Origin: Actinotalea sp. Marseille-Q4924
GTDB taxonomy: Bacteria; Actinomycetota; Actinomycetes; Actinomycetales; Cellulomonadaceae
Reading direction: 5' to 3'
NCBI RefSeq assembly: GCF_916618755.1
Contig: NZ_CAKAKB010000006.1
Location: 186,001 to 250,000, forward strand
Length of the DNA stretch: 64,000 bases
Shown here: positions 16,490 through 26,235 of the stretch, in pieces
Layout: each line of letters begins with the position of its first letter
Numbering within the stretch: the first letter of the stretch is position 1
The notes under the pieces: generated by a model
What the model was told of the DNA's origin: nothing
Database searches by the model: none
Seen by the model: the letters and a program-made list of their open reading frames with translations, nothing else
Translations under genes and position numbers: made by a program

Positions 16490-17713
16490 ATGGGACCGAA
16501 CGCCGCCACCGATGCCGGCACCGCAGACCGCACCGCGCCCCGCCTCGCGCTGGACTCGCTCGCCGTCCACGCCGGACGCGACGACCTCACCGCGGCCGGC
16601 GTGCACGCCCCACCCCTGGACCTCTCCACGACCAACCCGCTGCCGAGCGTCGACGCCGGTGGCGAGGCCTACGAGGCCATGGCGACCGGCGGTCACCCCA
16701 CCGCGGGCGGGCATGTCTACGCGCGCCTCTGGAACCCGACCGTCGCCCGCTTCGAGGCGGGCCTCGCCGCCCTCGAGCACACCGAGGAGTCCGTCGCGTT
16801 CGCGTCGGGCATGGCTGCGGTCACCGCGACGGTGCTCGCCACTCAGGCCGAGAGCGGAGGCCGGCACGTCGTCGCGGTCCGTCCCCTCTACGGCGGCACG
16901 GACCACCTCCTCGGCTCCGGACTGCTCGGCACGGAGACCACCTACTGCTCCGCCGACGACGTCGCCGCGACCGTCCGCCCGGACACGTGCCTGGTCGTCG
17001 TCGAGACCCCGGCGAACCCGACGCTCGACCTCGTGGACATCGCCGCCGTCGTGCGCGCCGCCGCCGGGCGCCCCGTGCTCGTCGACAACACCTTCGCGAC
17101 GCCCGTCCTGCAGAACCCGGCCGACCACGGCGCGACGTTCGTCCTGCACAGCGCCACGAAGTACCTCGGCGGGCACGGCGACGCCGTCGGCGGCGTGGTG
17201 GCGACGGACGCGGCCTGGGCGGCAGCGCTGCGCCGCGTGCGGGCCGTGACCGGCGGGATCATGCACCCGCTCGCCGGGTACCTGCTGCACCGGGGCCTGC
17301 CGACGCTGCCCGTGCGCGTCCGCGCGCAGCAGCAGTCGGCGGAGAAGATGGCGGGCTGGCTCGCCGAGCACCCGGCGGTCACGCAGGTGTTCTACCCGGG
17401 GCTGCCGGGCACGGACCCGACCGGGCTCCTCGGCCGGCAGCTGCGCGGCCCGGGTGCGATGGTGACGATCCGGCTCGCGGGCGGGTACGACGCCGCCTCA
17501 CGCACGGCCGAGCGCGTCCGCCTCTTCACGCACGCGGTCTCCCTCGGCGGGGTCGACTCGCTCGTCCAGCACCCCGCCGCCCTGACCCACCGTCCCGTGC
17601 CCGCCGACGCGCGGCCCGGAGCCGACCTGCTGCGTCTGTCCATCGGCCTCGAGGACCCCGCCGACCTCCAGGCGGACCTCGCACAGGCCCTCGCCGTCGA
17701 GGGACCGCGGTGA
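16490..17713 (+). CDS. PLP-dependent Cys/Met metabolism enzyme (gamma-lyase/gamma-synthase family)
   Basis: 407 residues. The family includes methionine gamma-lyase, cystathionine gamma-synthase and beta/gamma-lyases. VYARLWNPTVARFEAGLAALE, ESVAFASGMAAVTA, VVETPANPTLDLVDI, VLVDNTFATPVLQNP and the PLP Schiff-base lysine in SATKYLGG (Lys224) are all present, as is the C-terminal SLGGVDSLVQHPAALTH. The neighbours (an Lrp regulator and a 2-oxoacid dehydrogenase E1 with a GTGA overlap) fit a lyase that makes 2-oxobutyrate. The exact reaction cannot be decided from sequence. An in-frame TTG at 16454 is an alternative start. Confidence 0.9.
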   Translation: MGPNAATDAGTADRTAPRLALDSLAVHAGRDDLTAAGVHAPPLDLSTTNPLPSVDAGGEAYEAMATGGHPTAGGHVYARLWNPTVARFEAGLAALEHTEESVAFASGMAAVTATVLATQAESGGRHVVAVRPLYGGTDHLLGSGLLGTETTYCSADDVAATVRPDTCLVVVETPANPTLDLVDIAAVVRAAAGRPVLVDNTFATPVLQNPADHGATFVLHSATKYLGGHGDAVGGVVATDAAWAAALRRVRAVTGGIMHPLAGYLLHRGLPTLPVRVRAQQQSAEKMAGWLAEHPAVTQVFYPGLPGTDPTGLLGRQLRGPGAMVTIRLAGGYDAASRTAERVRLFTHAVSLGGVDSLVQHPAALTHRPVPADARPGADLLRLSIGLEDPADLQADLAQALAVEGPR

Positions 17714-19900
17714 CCACCGCCCCCGACGACGTCACCGCGCTCGCCCGCGCGGTCGACGCCGCGACGGCGCCCGCGGACCTCGAGGTCCTCGACGAGGTCC
17801 AGCGCCGCGTCCTGTGGCTCGCCACCCGCATCGTCGACGCGGCCAACCACGACCGCGACACCGGCGACGGCGTCAAGGTCGGGGGGCACCAGGCGTCGAG
17901 CGCGTCGCTGGTGACCGTCATGACCGCCCTGTGGTTCGCCCACCTCGACGGCCCCGACCGGGTGGCCGTGAAGCCGCACGCCTCGCCGGTGTTCCACGCC
18001 ATCCAGTACCTGCTGGGCAACCTGGACCGCTCCTACCTCACGCGCCTGCGCGAGCGCGGCGGCCTGCAGTCCTACCCGAGCCGCACCAAGGACCCGGACG
18101 AGGTCGACTTCTCGACGGGCTCCGTGGGCCTCGGCGCCGCGGCGCCGCTGTTCGCCGCGGCCGTGCGCCGCTACGTCGACGCGCACTTCGGTCCGCGCCC
18201 ACGGTCGCGCTTCATCGCCCTGCTCGGCGACGCGGAGCTCGACGAGGGCAACGTCTGGGAGGCCGTGGCGGACCCGGCGACGGCCGGCCTCGGCGAGGTG
18301 ATGTGGGTCGTCGACCTCAACCGTCAGTCGCTGGACCGGGTCGTCCCCGGCGTCCGGGTCGCGCAGTGGCGCGGGCAGTTCGAGGCGGCCGGCTGGCACG
18401 TCGTCGAGGTCAAGTACGGCCGCCGGCTGGCCGAGGCGTACACCCGTCCCGGCGGGGAGCACCTGCGTGCGTGGATCGACGCGATGCCCAACGAGCAGTA
18501 CCAGTCGCTGTTCGGCCCCGAGCCGGCCGTGGTGCGCGAGCGCTTCCTCGACGGCGCCCCGCCGGAGGTCGCCACGTTCGTCGCCGGCATCCCCGACGCC
18601 GAGCTGGCGCCCCTCGTGACGGACCTCGGCGGCCACGACCTCGCCGCGCTCCTCGACGCCTTCGCCCAGTGCGACGCGGTGACGGACCGGCCGAGCGTCG
18701 TCCTGGCGTACACGGTCAAGGGCTGGGGCCTGCCCATCGCCGGCAACCCCCGCAACCACGCCGCGCTGCTGAGCACCGAACAGGTCGACGCCCTGCGCAC
18801 GGAGCACGGGCTGAGCCGCGAGACGGAGTGGGACCGGCTCGAGCCGTCGTCGGCGGCGGGGGTGCTGGCTGCGGCCCGGCGCGAGGCGCTCGCCCGGTCG
18901 CCGCGGACGCCGTCGTCGGGCGTCACCGTGCCGACGGCGACCGGTGCGCGGTCCGGGAAGCCCGTCTCCACCCAGGAGGTGTTCGGGCGGGTCCTCGTGG
19001 AGCTCAGCCGCGACGAGGCCGTCGCGCCGCTGCTCGTGACCACCGCGCCGGACGTCGCGACGTCGACCAACCTCGCCGGGTTCATCAACCGCACCGGCGT
19101 CTTCGCGCCGGCGGAGCGGAGGTCCTGGTCCGAGGACCGCATGCTGCGATGGACCGAGACGCCGACCGGGCAGCACATCGAGCTCGGCATCTCGGAGATG
19201 AACCTCTTCCTGCTGCTGGAGCAGCTGGGCCTGGCGTGGGACCTGTCCGGTCAGCCGCTGCTGGCGGTCGGGACGGTGTACGACCCGTTCGTGCTGCGCG
19301 GGCTCGACGCGTTCGTGCACGCCGTCTACTCCGGCGCGCGGTTCGTCGTCGCCGGGACGCCGTCGGGCATCACGCTCGCGCCGGAGGGCGGGGCGCACCA
19401 GTCGACGATCACCGCGTCGCCAGGTGCTCGCCGGCGCGTACCGGCTCGTCGACGCGCACGAGGCCCACCCGCGGCTCAAGACCGACAGCGCCCCGGTCGT
19501 GCACCTCGTAGCGTCGGGAGCGGTCATGCCGGAGGTGCTGGCGGCCGCGGAGGAGCTCGCCGGCGAGGGGGTTGCTGCGCACGTCGTCGACGTCACGTCC
19601 CTGGACCGGCTGTACACGGCGTGGCAGCGGACGCTGCGGCAGGGCGTGCGGACCGCGACGGCGCCGAGCGTCGCCGGCGCGCTGCGGACCGCCTTCCCGG
19701 ACCGCGCACCGGTGGTCACCGTGCACGACGCCGCCTCGCACGCCATGGCCTGGCTCGGGTCGGCGCTCGGTGTGCACGCCGTGCCGCTCGGCGTCGACGC
19801 GTTCGGGCAATCGGGGTCGGTGCACGACCTGTACGAGCTGCACGACCTGCTGCCCGGCTCGATCGTCAACGCTGCCCTCGCAGCCCTCACCCTCGGCTGA
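17710..19900 (+). pseudogene. 2-oxoacid dehydrogenase E1 (AceE-like, transketolase fold), disrupted by internal deletion
   Basis: The GTG at 17710 overlaps the stop of the lyase gene (GTGA), so the pair is translationally coupled. The first frame has the thiamine-diphosphate motif GDAELDEGN (from residue 173) with Asn204, and continues through STNLAGFINRTGVF, ELGISEMNLFLLLEQLGLAW and EGGAHQSTIT to about 19419. There it breaks. The C-terminal domain continues in another frame from 19424 (VLAGAYRLVDAHEAHPRL) to the stop at 19900. Compared with the family, about 75-100 residues after the GGAHQST motif are missing as well, so this is a deletion and not a single-base slip. As written the gene cannot make an active E1. 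An assembly error is the main alternative. Confidence 0.75.
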
Positions 19901-19954
19901 CGTCTCTGCAGCCACGCACCTATGTGCACCCCTGCCCGGCGGCGCTCGCCAGGG

Positions 19955-19995
19955 CGTGGAGAGATCCCCGCGCCGGACGCGGGAATGTCCCCACG
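19955..19995 (+). repeat. Family B palindromic element, copy B1
   Basis: 41 bp: arms CGTGGAGAGATCCCCGCG and CGCGGGAATGTCCCCACG (14 of 18 pairs) around a 5-nt loop. It lies 54 bp after the stop of the broken E1 gene. I see nothing else in the 300 bp between that stop and the next gene. Confidence 0.75.
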
Positions 19996-20210
19996 GTCCC
20001 GTGAGTTCCGCGTTCGCAGAGCGGGCACGACACCGAGAGCCTCGCCCGCGCTCGAGGCGTCCCGGGCCGTCGTCGGCGCGCCGGAGCGCCGGGCCCCCAC
20101 CGCCCCGTCACCCCGGTAGGACGCGCATCCGCCGGCGGCACCGCGGAGACCTCACCGCGCCAGGCGCGGCAGATCCTCCACGGTGCCGGGCCGGGTGACG
20201 GGAGCCGGCG

Positions 20211-21077
20211 TCAGGCCGCGCTGGCGCGCTCGTTCGCGCGCGCGAACTGCAGGATGTCCCGCCCGACCCTCGGGTCTGTCGCGGTCCGCATGTGGCCCCG
20301 ACCTCGGTACCAGACGAGGGTGGAGTGCGGGATGAGCGCCGCCGTCTCGACGATCACCTCCCGCTCGAAGCAGCGGTCCCGGTCGCCGGCGAGCAGCAGC
20401 ACCGGCACGGTGATCTCCCCCAGGACGGGACGGGAGTCGAACGCCGCCTCCGCGCGCCACTCGACGAGGGCGTCGTCGTCGGCCGCGACGTCGCGACCCA
20501 CCATGCGAGCCATCGCGGGGACCAGGAGCCGCCGGGGCCGCGCGAGGCGCTCGTCCGGCACGACGTACGACGCCATCGCCTCCGCGACGCCCCGGGCGTC
20601 GCCGCGCGCCGTGGCCTCCGCGAGCTGTCGGTCGACGTCGATCGCCCACTCGCTGGCCTTCCACGCGGCCGCCACGAGTGCGACGGTGCCGAACGTCTCG
20701 GGGTGCCGGGCCGCGAGGTACTGCCCGACCATCCCGCCGTAGGAGACCCCCGCCGCGATGTCGACGCGTCCGCCGAAGTCCTCGCGGATCACCGTGGCGT
20801 AGTCGTCCGCCATGTCCGCGACGGTGTGACCCTCGGGCATGTCCGTGCGCCGCAGCACCCACCAGATGCGGTAGCCGTCGTCGGTCAGGGGGCGGAAGAG
20901 CCGCGTCATCGTGCGGTACATCGCCCCGGTCGGGACGGTGCCACCCGGGCCGCCAGGCATCCACAGCAGGTCCTTCGGCCCGTCGCCCCACACGCCGTAC
21001 TCCATGCCGTTCGTGAAGCGTCCGGTGCGCAGCTCGGGGGTCCGGTGGTGGGCGGTGGGGCGTCGCTCGGTCGTCAT
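20211..21077 (-). CDS. Alpha/beta hydrolase
   Basis: 288 residues. The oxyanion-side motif LLWMPGGPGGTV, the nucleophile elbow GVSYGGMVGQYLAARHPETF (G-x-S-x-G), the acid region VPVLLLAGDRDRCFE and the late His in YRGRGHMR make a complete catalytic set. The ATG at 21077 follows GAGG at a good distance; a much longer upstream frame is open but has no family similarity. The substrate is unknown. Confidence 0.87.
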   Translation of the reverse strand: MTTERRPTAHHRTPELRTGRFTNGMEYGVWGDGPKDLLWMPGGPGGTVPTGAMYRTMTRLFRPLTDDGYRIWWVLRRTDMPEGHTVADMADDYATVIREDFGGRVDIAAGVSYGGMVGQYLAARHPETFGTVALVAAAWKASEWAIDVDRQLAEATARGDARGVAEAMASYVVPDERLARPRRLLVPAMARMVGRDVAADDDALVEWRAEAAFDSRPVLGEITVPVLLLAGDRDRCFEREVIVETAALIPHSTLVWYRGRGHMRTATDPRVGRDILQFARANERASAA

Positions 21078-21253
21078 GGTCCTCACCCTCGTCCGGGGCG
21101 CGTCGTCGCGCCTCTCCCAGCATCGCGACGGGGGCCCCGCACCGGTCGAGGGCACAAGGTCCCGACGACGGCGCTCACCCGCGTCCGTCGCCCGCAGCCG
21201 CGTCCGACCAGGGATCCGTGGCCGGTCGCTGATCAACGGCATAGCCTCGGCGG

Positions 21254-21874
21254 ATGGCCCGGTACTTCGACGTCCACCCGCACGACCCCCAGCCGCGCAC
21301 GATCGGCCAGGTCGTCGCGATGCTGCAGGACGACGCCCTCATCGCCTACCCGACGGACTCCTGCTACGCGTTCGGCGCCCGCCTGGACAGCCCGACGGCG
21401 GCCGAGCGCATCCGGCGGATCCGGCACCTCGGCGACAAGCACCACTTCACGCTCGTGTGCAGCGACTTCGCCCAGCTCGGGCAGTTCGTGCACCTGGACA
21501 ACGCGGCGTTCCGCTCGATCAAGGCCGCGACCCCCGGTGCGTACACGTTCATCCTCCCTGCGACGAAGGAGGTCCCGCGCCGCCTCGCCCACCCGAGGAA
21601 GAGGACCGTCGGCGTGCGGATCCCGGACCACCGCGTCACGCAGGCGCTCGTCCGGGAGCTCGGTGAGCCGCTGCTGTCCTCGACCCTCCTGCTCCCGGGC
21701 CACGAGGAGCCCATGACGGAGGGCTGGCTCATCAAGGAGGAGCTGGACCACCTCGTCGACGCGGTCCTCGACGGCGGGGACACGGGCACCGAGCCGACGA
21801 CGGTCGTGGACTGGTCCGAGGGGTACCCGGAGGTCGTGCGCGAGGGAGCGGGCGACCCGAGCCGCTTCGCCTGA
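21254..21874 (+). CDS. YrdC/Sua5/YciO family protein (threonylcarbamoyl-AMP synthase-like)
   Basis: 206 residues. LIAYPTDSCYAFGARLDSPTAAERIRRIR, KHHFTLVCSDFAQLGQF, PGAYTFILPATKEVPRR, RTVGVRIPDH and PLLSSTLLLPG give the whole YrdC core. In Sua5/TsaC this fold makes threonylcarbamoyl-AMP for the t6A modification of tRNA. The C-terminal extension and details such as DSCYAFG are closer to the YciO branch, whose role is less certain. A second, canonical tsaC may exist elsewhere in the genome. Confidence 0.87.
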   Translation: MARYFDVHPHDPQPRTIGQVVAMLQDDALIAYPTDSCYAFGARLDSPTAAERIRRIRHLGDKHHFTLVCSDFAQLGQFVHLDNAAFRSIKAATPGAYTFILPATKEVPRRLAHPRKRTVGVRIPDHRVTQALVRELGEPLLSSTLLLPGHEEPMTEGWLIKEELDHLVDAVLDGGDTGTEPTTVVDWSEGYPEVVREGAGDPSRFA

Positions 21875-22039
21875 CGAGCCCGGGAACCCGCCGACGGCTG
21901 CTCGCGAGACCGTGCCTCTGGAGTGAGTAGGAGCAGCGGCCGACGGCGCCCGCGGCACCGCGATCTCCCTCTCGCGGGTGAGACCGCACCATCCCTGCGG
22001 GTCTCGTGGCCCGCTGCGTCCGTCGGCCAGGATCGAGCC

Positions 22040-23374
22040 ATGGCATCGACGCAGGGGACCCCGACATCCGTGACCGGCAGCGGCGACGGCCCGGCTCGTG
22101 CGGCCGGCGAGCGCACCGCACCCGCCGCACCCCCGGGCGCCGGCACAGCACCGGCACCGCTCGGCACCACCGCGGCCGACGGCGCCGCCCGGCCCAGCAT
22201 GCAGTGGCCCGTCTCGCTCGGCACCATGGTCGCGGTCCTGATGGCCCGCACGCCGGTCGAGGTGGTCCTGGAGCCCGCGGCGGCGTGGTTCGCCGACGGA
22301 CCCGGCCCGCTGCTCGTCTGGCTCGCGCGCGTCAGCGTGGTCCTCGGGGTCGTGCTCGGTCGGCGGCACCGCCTCCTCGCGAGCCTCCTGGCCGCCCTGC
22401 CGTTCGCGCTCGTGCCGCTCTTGGGCTCCTTCGAGGCGGGCTGGTGGCTGGGGCTCGTCGTGGTCGCGGCCTTCGCCGCGTACGACCGGTCGGTGCTCGC
22501 ACCCGTCCCCATGCTGCTGACCCTGGCCGCCGGGGCGGTGCACGCGTTCCTGGAGGTCCCCGCCGTCATCGGCGCCACTGTCGTGCCGGCGGCGTCGGCG
22601 GGCACGGCCTCGGACGTCAGCCCCTGGGCGCTCTTCGCTCTCGCGACGGTCGCGGCCACCGCCGTCGTCGCCGTCGTCGGAGCCGTCGGAGTCGTGCGGT
22701 ACGCGCGCCGGCAGGACGCCCGCGCGACCGAGGACACCCGCCGGGCGCTGGAGACGGAGTCGGTCGCGGCCGAGCGGGCGCGCGTGGCCCGGGACCTGCA
22801 CGACGTCGTCGCGCACCATGTCTCCCTCGTCGCGGTCCGCGCCGAGAGCGCGCCCTACGTGCACCCCGACCTGGACCCGGTGGCGCGGGGCGTCCTGGCG
22901 GACATCGCGACGGATGCGCGCGGCGCCCTCGACGAGCTGCGTCAGGTCCTCGTCGTCCTGCAGCGCTCGGACACCTTGGGCGCCGAGCGTGCCCCTCAGC
23001 CTGGCGCCGGGGAGATCGCGGGGCTGGTGGAGCAGGCCCGGTCCGCCGGTCAGGACGCCCGGCTGACGTGGACCGGGCCCGCGGACGTGCCCCCTGCGCC
23101 CGGGTACGTGCTGTACCGAGCGGCGCAGGAGGCCCTCACGAACGCGCGCCGTCACGCCTCCGGTGCCGCCGTCGAGCTGGACGTGAGCGTCGCCGACGGC
23201 GCCGCTCGGCTGCGCGCGTCGAACCCGTCCGCCGCGACGACGGTCGTTCCCGGACGAGGGCTGCTCGGGATGCGGGAGCGGACGGAGGCGCTCGGCGGGA
23301 TCCTCGCGGTGACGGCCGACGGCGGCCGGCTCACCGTGGACGTCCGGGTCCCCCTGGGCGGTGGTGCCCTGTGA
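22040..23374 (+). CDS. Sensor histidine kinase (HisKA_3, NarL-partner type)
   Basis: 444 residues. A Pro/Ala-rich N-terminus precedes several membrane segments (about 60-220), then the dimerisation/phosphoacceptor box RARVARDLHDVVAHHVSLV with His254, and an ATPase domain with QEALTNARRHASG (N box) and GRGLLGMRERTEALGG (G box). The ATG at 22040 is preceded by AGGA; earlier in-frame starts lack a good site. It overlaps the response-regulator gene by GTGA. The signal is unknown. Confidence 0.92.
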   Translation: MASTQGTPTSVTGSGDGPARAAGERTAPAAPPGAGTAPAPLGTTAADGAARPSMQWPVSLGTMVAVLMARTPVEVVLEPAAAWFADGPGPLLVWLARVSVVLGVVLGRRHRLLASLLAALPFALVPLLGSFEAGWWLGLVVVAAFAAYDRSVLAPVPMLLTLAAGAVHAFLEVPAVIGATVVPAASAGTASDVSPWALFALATVAATAVVAVVGAVGVVRYARRQDARATEDTRRALETESVAAERARVARDLHDVVAHHVSLVAVRAESAPYVHPDLDPVARGVLADIATDARGALDELRQVLVVLQRSDTLGAERAPQPGAGEIAGLVEQARSAGQDARLTWTGPADVPPAPGYVLYRAAQEALTNARRHASGAAVELDVSVADGAARLRASNPSAATTVVPGRGLLGMRERTEALGGILAVTADGGRLTVDVRVPLGGGAL

Positions 23375-24189
23375 CACCGGGCGGTGCCGACCGGGCCGCC
23401 GGGACCGCCGGGGCGGATGGGGGCGCGGAGGCGGCTCGCGGAGCTGGTCCTGGCGCCGGGACGGAGCGGTCGGCGCGCCGCCCGGAGGCGGCTCGCGGTG
23501 CCGGGACGGTGCACGAGGCGGGGACGGAGCGGTCGGCGGCCGGCCCGATCCGCGTCGTCATCGCCGACGACCAGCCGGTGGTGCGGCTCGGCTTCGCGGC
23601 GATCCTCGACGCGGCGCCGGACCTCGCCGTCGTCGGCTCGGCCGCGGACGGCCGCGAGCTGGTGGCGGCGGTCGCGGAGCACGCGCCCGACGTCGCCGTC
23701 GTCGACGTGCGCATGCCCGTCCTCGACGGGATCGCGGCGACGGCGCTCATCACGCGCGACCACCCGGCGACGCGCGTGCTCGTCCTGACGACGTTCGACC
23801 TGGACGAGTACGTCTACGACGCCCTCCAGGCGGGGGCGAGCGGGTTCCTGCTCAAGGACGTGCCGGCCGAGCGTCTCGTCGAGGGGGTGCGCGCCGTCGC
23901 CGACGGCTCGATGCTCCTGGGGCCGAACGTGACCCGACGGCTCGTGCACGACGTCGCGACCCGGACACCGGAGCGCGCCCCCGTGGACGGGCTCGGCACC
24001 CTCACGCCCCGGGAGCACGAGGTGCTGCTCGCGGTGGCGCGCGGGCTGTCCAACGCGGAGGTCGCGGCGGAGCTGTGGGTGACGGAGCAGACCGTCAAGA
24101 CGCACGTCGCCGCGGTGCTGCGCAAGCTCGGCCGGAGGGACCGGGTACAGCTCGTCATCGCGGCGTACGAGTCGGGGCTGGTCGGCTGA
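23371..24189 (+). CDS. NarL/LuxR-type response regulator with repetitive N-terminal extension
   Basis: 272 residues if read from the GTG that overlaps the kinase stop. The receiver begins only at about residue 60 ([16 protein letters not shown]), the phosphoacceptor is Asp112 in [11 protein letters not shown], and the LuxR helix-turn-helix is [25 protein letters not shown] with [17 protein letters not shown]. The first 57 residues are Ala/Gly/Glu-rich and contain an imperfect repeat (EAARGAG ... GTERSA, twice) caused by a 57-63 bp tandem duplication at about 23426-23538. A GTG at 23509 would give a normal-length protein of 226 residues and may be the true start. Confidence 0.92.
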   Translation: MTPGGADRAAGTAGADGGAEAARGAGPGAGTERSARRPEAARGAGTVHEAGTERSAAGPIRVVIADDQPVVRLGFAAILDAAPDLAVVGSAADGRELVAAVAEHAPDVAVVDVRMPVLDGIAATALITRDHPATRVLVLTTFDLDEYVYDALQAGASGFLLKDVPAERLVEGVRAVADGSMLLGPNVTRRLVHDVATRTPERAPVDGLGTLTPREHEVLLAVARGLSNAEVAAELWVTEQTVKTHVAAVLRKLGRRDRVQLVIAAYESGLVG

Positions 24190-24247
24190 CGGCGTCCGGT
24201 GGGGTGCGCCGGGAATGGACGGCGCCGCGCCGACGGTTGTCGCCGAC

Positions 24248-24694
24248 ATGCCACTGACCGGGGAGTACGCGCCGAGCCCGTCCGACTGGGCCCGCGAGCA
24301 GGCTGAGACGTACGAGGCGACGGACGGCGCGGAGGGCAACCTGCTCCGCGGCGTGCCGATCGTGGTCTACACGTCCGTCGGGGCGTCGTCGGGCAAGCTC
24401 CGCAAGACGCCGCTCATGCGCGTCGAGCACGACGGGCGGTACCTGGCGGTCGCGTCCAAGGGCGGGGCGCCCGACAACCCGGCGTGGTACCGCAACTTCC
24501 TCACCAGCCCGTTCGTCGAGGTCCAGGACGGCGCGCAGCGGTACGACTGCTCCGTGCGCGAGCTGGAGGGTGCCGAGCGCGAGGAGTGGTGGCCGCGCGC
24601 GCTGGAGGTCTGGCCGGACTACGCCGAGTACCAGCGCAACACCGACCGCCTCATCCCCCTGCTGCTGCTCACGCCGTTGACCGCGGACCACTGA
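24248..24694 (+). CDS. Nitroreductase/deazaflavin-dependent (F420) oxidoreductase family
   Basis: 148 residues of the Ddn type, which use cofactor F420. [18 protein letters not shown] is the usual family start, followed by [46 protein letters not shown], the core of the split-barrel fold, and a C-terminal [16 protein letters not shown]. An in-frame ATG at 24215 would add 11 non-conserved residues. The substrate is unknown. It converges with the YCII gene only 19 bp away. Confidence 0.88.
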   Translation: MPLTGEYAPSPSDWAREQAETYEATDGAEGNLLRGVPIVVYTSVGASSGKLRKTPLMRVEHDGRYLAVASKGGAPDNPAWYRNFLTSPFVEVQDGAQRYDCSVRELEGAEREEWWPRALEVWPDYAEYQRNTDRLIPLLLLTPLTADH

Positions 24695-24713
24695 CGGCCT
24701 GACGCCGCGCCGG

Positions 24714-25103
24714 TCAGGCTCCCGGGCCGACCACCGCGCGGACCTCGATCGGCTGACGGAGCGGCCTGCCGCGGGGGCCCGGTGCGGCGGAGAGCCGTCC
24801 GGCGACCTGGAGCGCACGCTCCTCGGTCCCGACCTCGACCGTCCAGTACCCGGCGAGGTGCGTGCGCTCGTCGTCGAACGGCCAGTCCTGGATCACGGGT
24901 GGGTTCGCGCCGTCGCTCCGCACCACCTTCGCGCTCTGCGGCGCCGCGAGGCCCTCGCCACCGACGAGCTCTCCCCGGTCGGCGAGCTCCTGACCGAGCC
25001 GCTGCTGGAAGGCGATGTGCGCGGCGATGTCGGCGCGGTCCCACTGCTCGATCGGCGGGACCCCCGGGATCTCCTCGTACGACATCAGCAGCATGAACCT
25101 CAC
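24714..25103 (-). CDS. YCII-related (YciI/DGPF) protein
   Basis: 129 residues from the GTG at 25103. FMLLMSYEEIPGVPPIEQWDRADIAAHIAFQQRLGQELADRGELVGGEGLAAP and LAGYWTVEVGTEERALQVAGRLSAAPG are typical of the DGPF/YCII family, small ferredoxin-like proteins often paired with extracytoplasmic sigma factors. No sigma factor is next to it here. The function is unknown. Confidence 0.83.
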   Translation of the reverse strand: MRFMLLMSYEEIPGVPPIEQWDRADIAAHIAFQQRLGQELADRGELVGGEGLAAPQSAKVVRSDGANPPVIQDWPFDDERTHLAGYWTVEVGTEERALQVAGRLSAAPGPRGRPLRQPIEVRAVVGPGA

Positions 25104-25267
25104 CGTGCTCGCCTCCCCGCTCCCGCTCCCGCGGTCGACGCACGGTCCCGCGCCCGTCCCGGCGCCGTCGTCGTCGTCGTGCCCTTCGATCATCGCCCGA
25201 CGACGGCGCCCGCGTCACCCTGCGGGCGTGTCGCCGCGTCCGCCCCGTGCGGCACCGCGGCCACGGG

Positions 25268-25312
25268 ATCGGGGATGACTCGTGGCACATGGCGCGACGA
25301 ACGCTCCCCGGT
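25268..25312 (-). repeat. Family A palindromic element, copy A7
   Basis: 45 bp, arms ATCGGGGATGACTCGTGGC and GCGACGAACGCTCCCCGGT (13 of 19 pairs) around ACATGGC, the opposite orientation to A1-A3. It starts 8 bp past the stop of the leftward glycosylase gene. Confidence 0.78.
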
Positions 25313-25320
25313 GTGCCCGT

Positions 25321-26235
25321 CTACCGGGAGCGGTGGTCCTCCACGGCCAGCCGCGGTCCCCGGCGGGGCACCCGCGCCAGCCCGCTGAGCAGCAGGTACC
25401 GGATCGCCCTGTAGCGGTGGCCGCGGTAGGGCTCGAGGAGGGCGAGCATGCCGTCGTCGTCGACCTTCTCGCCGGCGAGCGCCCAGCCGACCTGACCGGC
25501 GAGGTGGTAGTCCCCGACGGAGACGGCGTCGGGGTCGCCGAGCGCGCGCTGCACCGTCTCGGCGACCGTCCACGGACCGATCCCGGGCACCGTGAGCAGC
25601 CGTCGGTGCACCTCACCCGGTTCACGGTCCACTACCTCCTGGAGCCGACCGGCGACCCGAGCGGCGGCGAGGACCGTGCGGGCGCGCTGCGGGTCGACAC
25701 CCGCGCGGTGGAAGTCCCACACCGGCACCTGCGCCCACCCGTCCGCCGACGGCGGGACGCGCATCCCGTCCGGCGCGGGGCCGGGCGCGGGCTCGCCGTG
25801 GCGGACCAGGAGGTGACGCCAGGCGTCGTGAGCCGTCTTCGTGATGACCCGCTGCTCGAGGATCGCGGGGACGAGGGCCTCGAGCACGAGCCCCGTGCGT
25901 CCGATCCGGACGTGCGCGAGCCGGCGGTGGGCGTCGCGCACGAGGCCGTGCGGGGGGTCGAACCCCGAGCAGTCGTCGAGGGCGCCCAGCGCCGCGGGCA
26001 CGCCGGCGAGCGCATCGTCCGCACCGGCTCCCCAGGCTGCCACCTCGACATCGCACGGCCCGACCTGACGGATCCGGACCGTCGCGGGGCCCGACGGGAC
26101 GCGCGTGGTGCGCCAGAACGCGCCGTCGGTGGTCTGCTGGAACGCCGGGTCGCGGAAGCCCCGACGCAGCGGGGACACCGTGCGCCGGACGTCGGTGGGC
26201 GCGCTCAGGGTCAGCGTCGTCGCGAGCGTCGGCAC
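25321..26235 (-). CDS. DNA-3-methyladenine glycosylase II-like (AlkA family)
   Basis: 304 residues from the GTG at 26235. Such enzymes remove alkylated bases to start base-excision repair. The helix-hairpin-helix and GPD motif are clear: LLTVPGIGPWTVAETVQRALGDPDAVSVGDYHLAGQVGWAL, with the catalytic Asp in VGDYHL. ALVPAILEQRVITKTAHDAWRHLL is the conserved helix before it. The N-terminal 120 residues form the AlkA-like beta domain. A much longer upstream frame is open but non-conserved. Hairpin A7 follows the stop closely. Confidence 0.88.
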   Translation of the reverse strand: MPTLATTLTLSAPTDVRRTVSPLRRGFRDPAFQQTTDGAFWRTTRVPSGPATVRIRQVGPCDVEVAAWGAGADDALAGVPAALGALDDCSGFDPPHGLVRDAHRRLAHVRIGRTGLVLEALVPAILEQRVITKTAHDAWRHLLVRHGEPAPGPAPDGMRVPPSADGWAQVPVWDFHRAGVDPQRARTVLAAARVAGRLQEVVDREPGEVHRRLLTVPGIGPWTVAETVQRALGDPDAVSVGDYHLAGQVGWALAGEKVDDDGMLALLEPYRGHRYRAIRYLLLSGLARVPRRGPRLAVEDHRSR

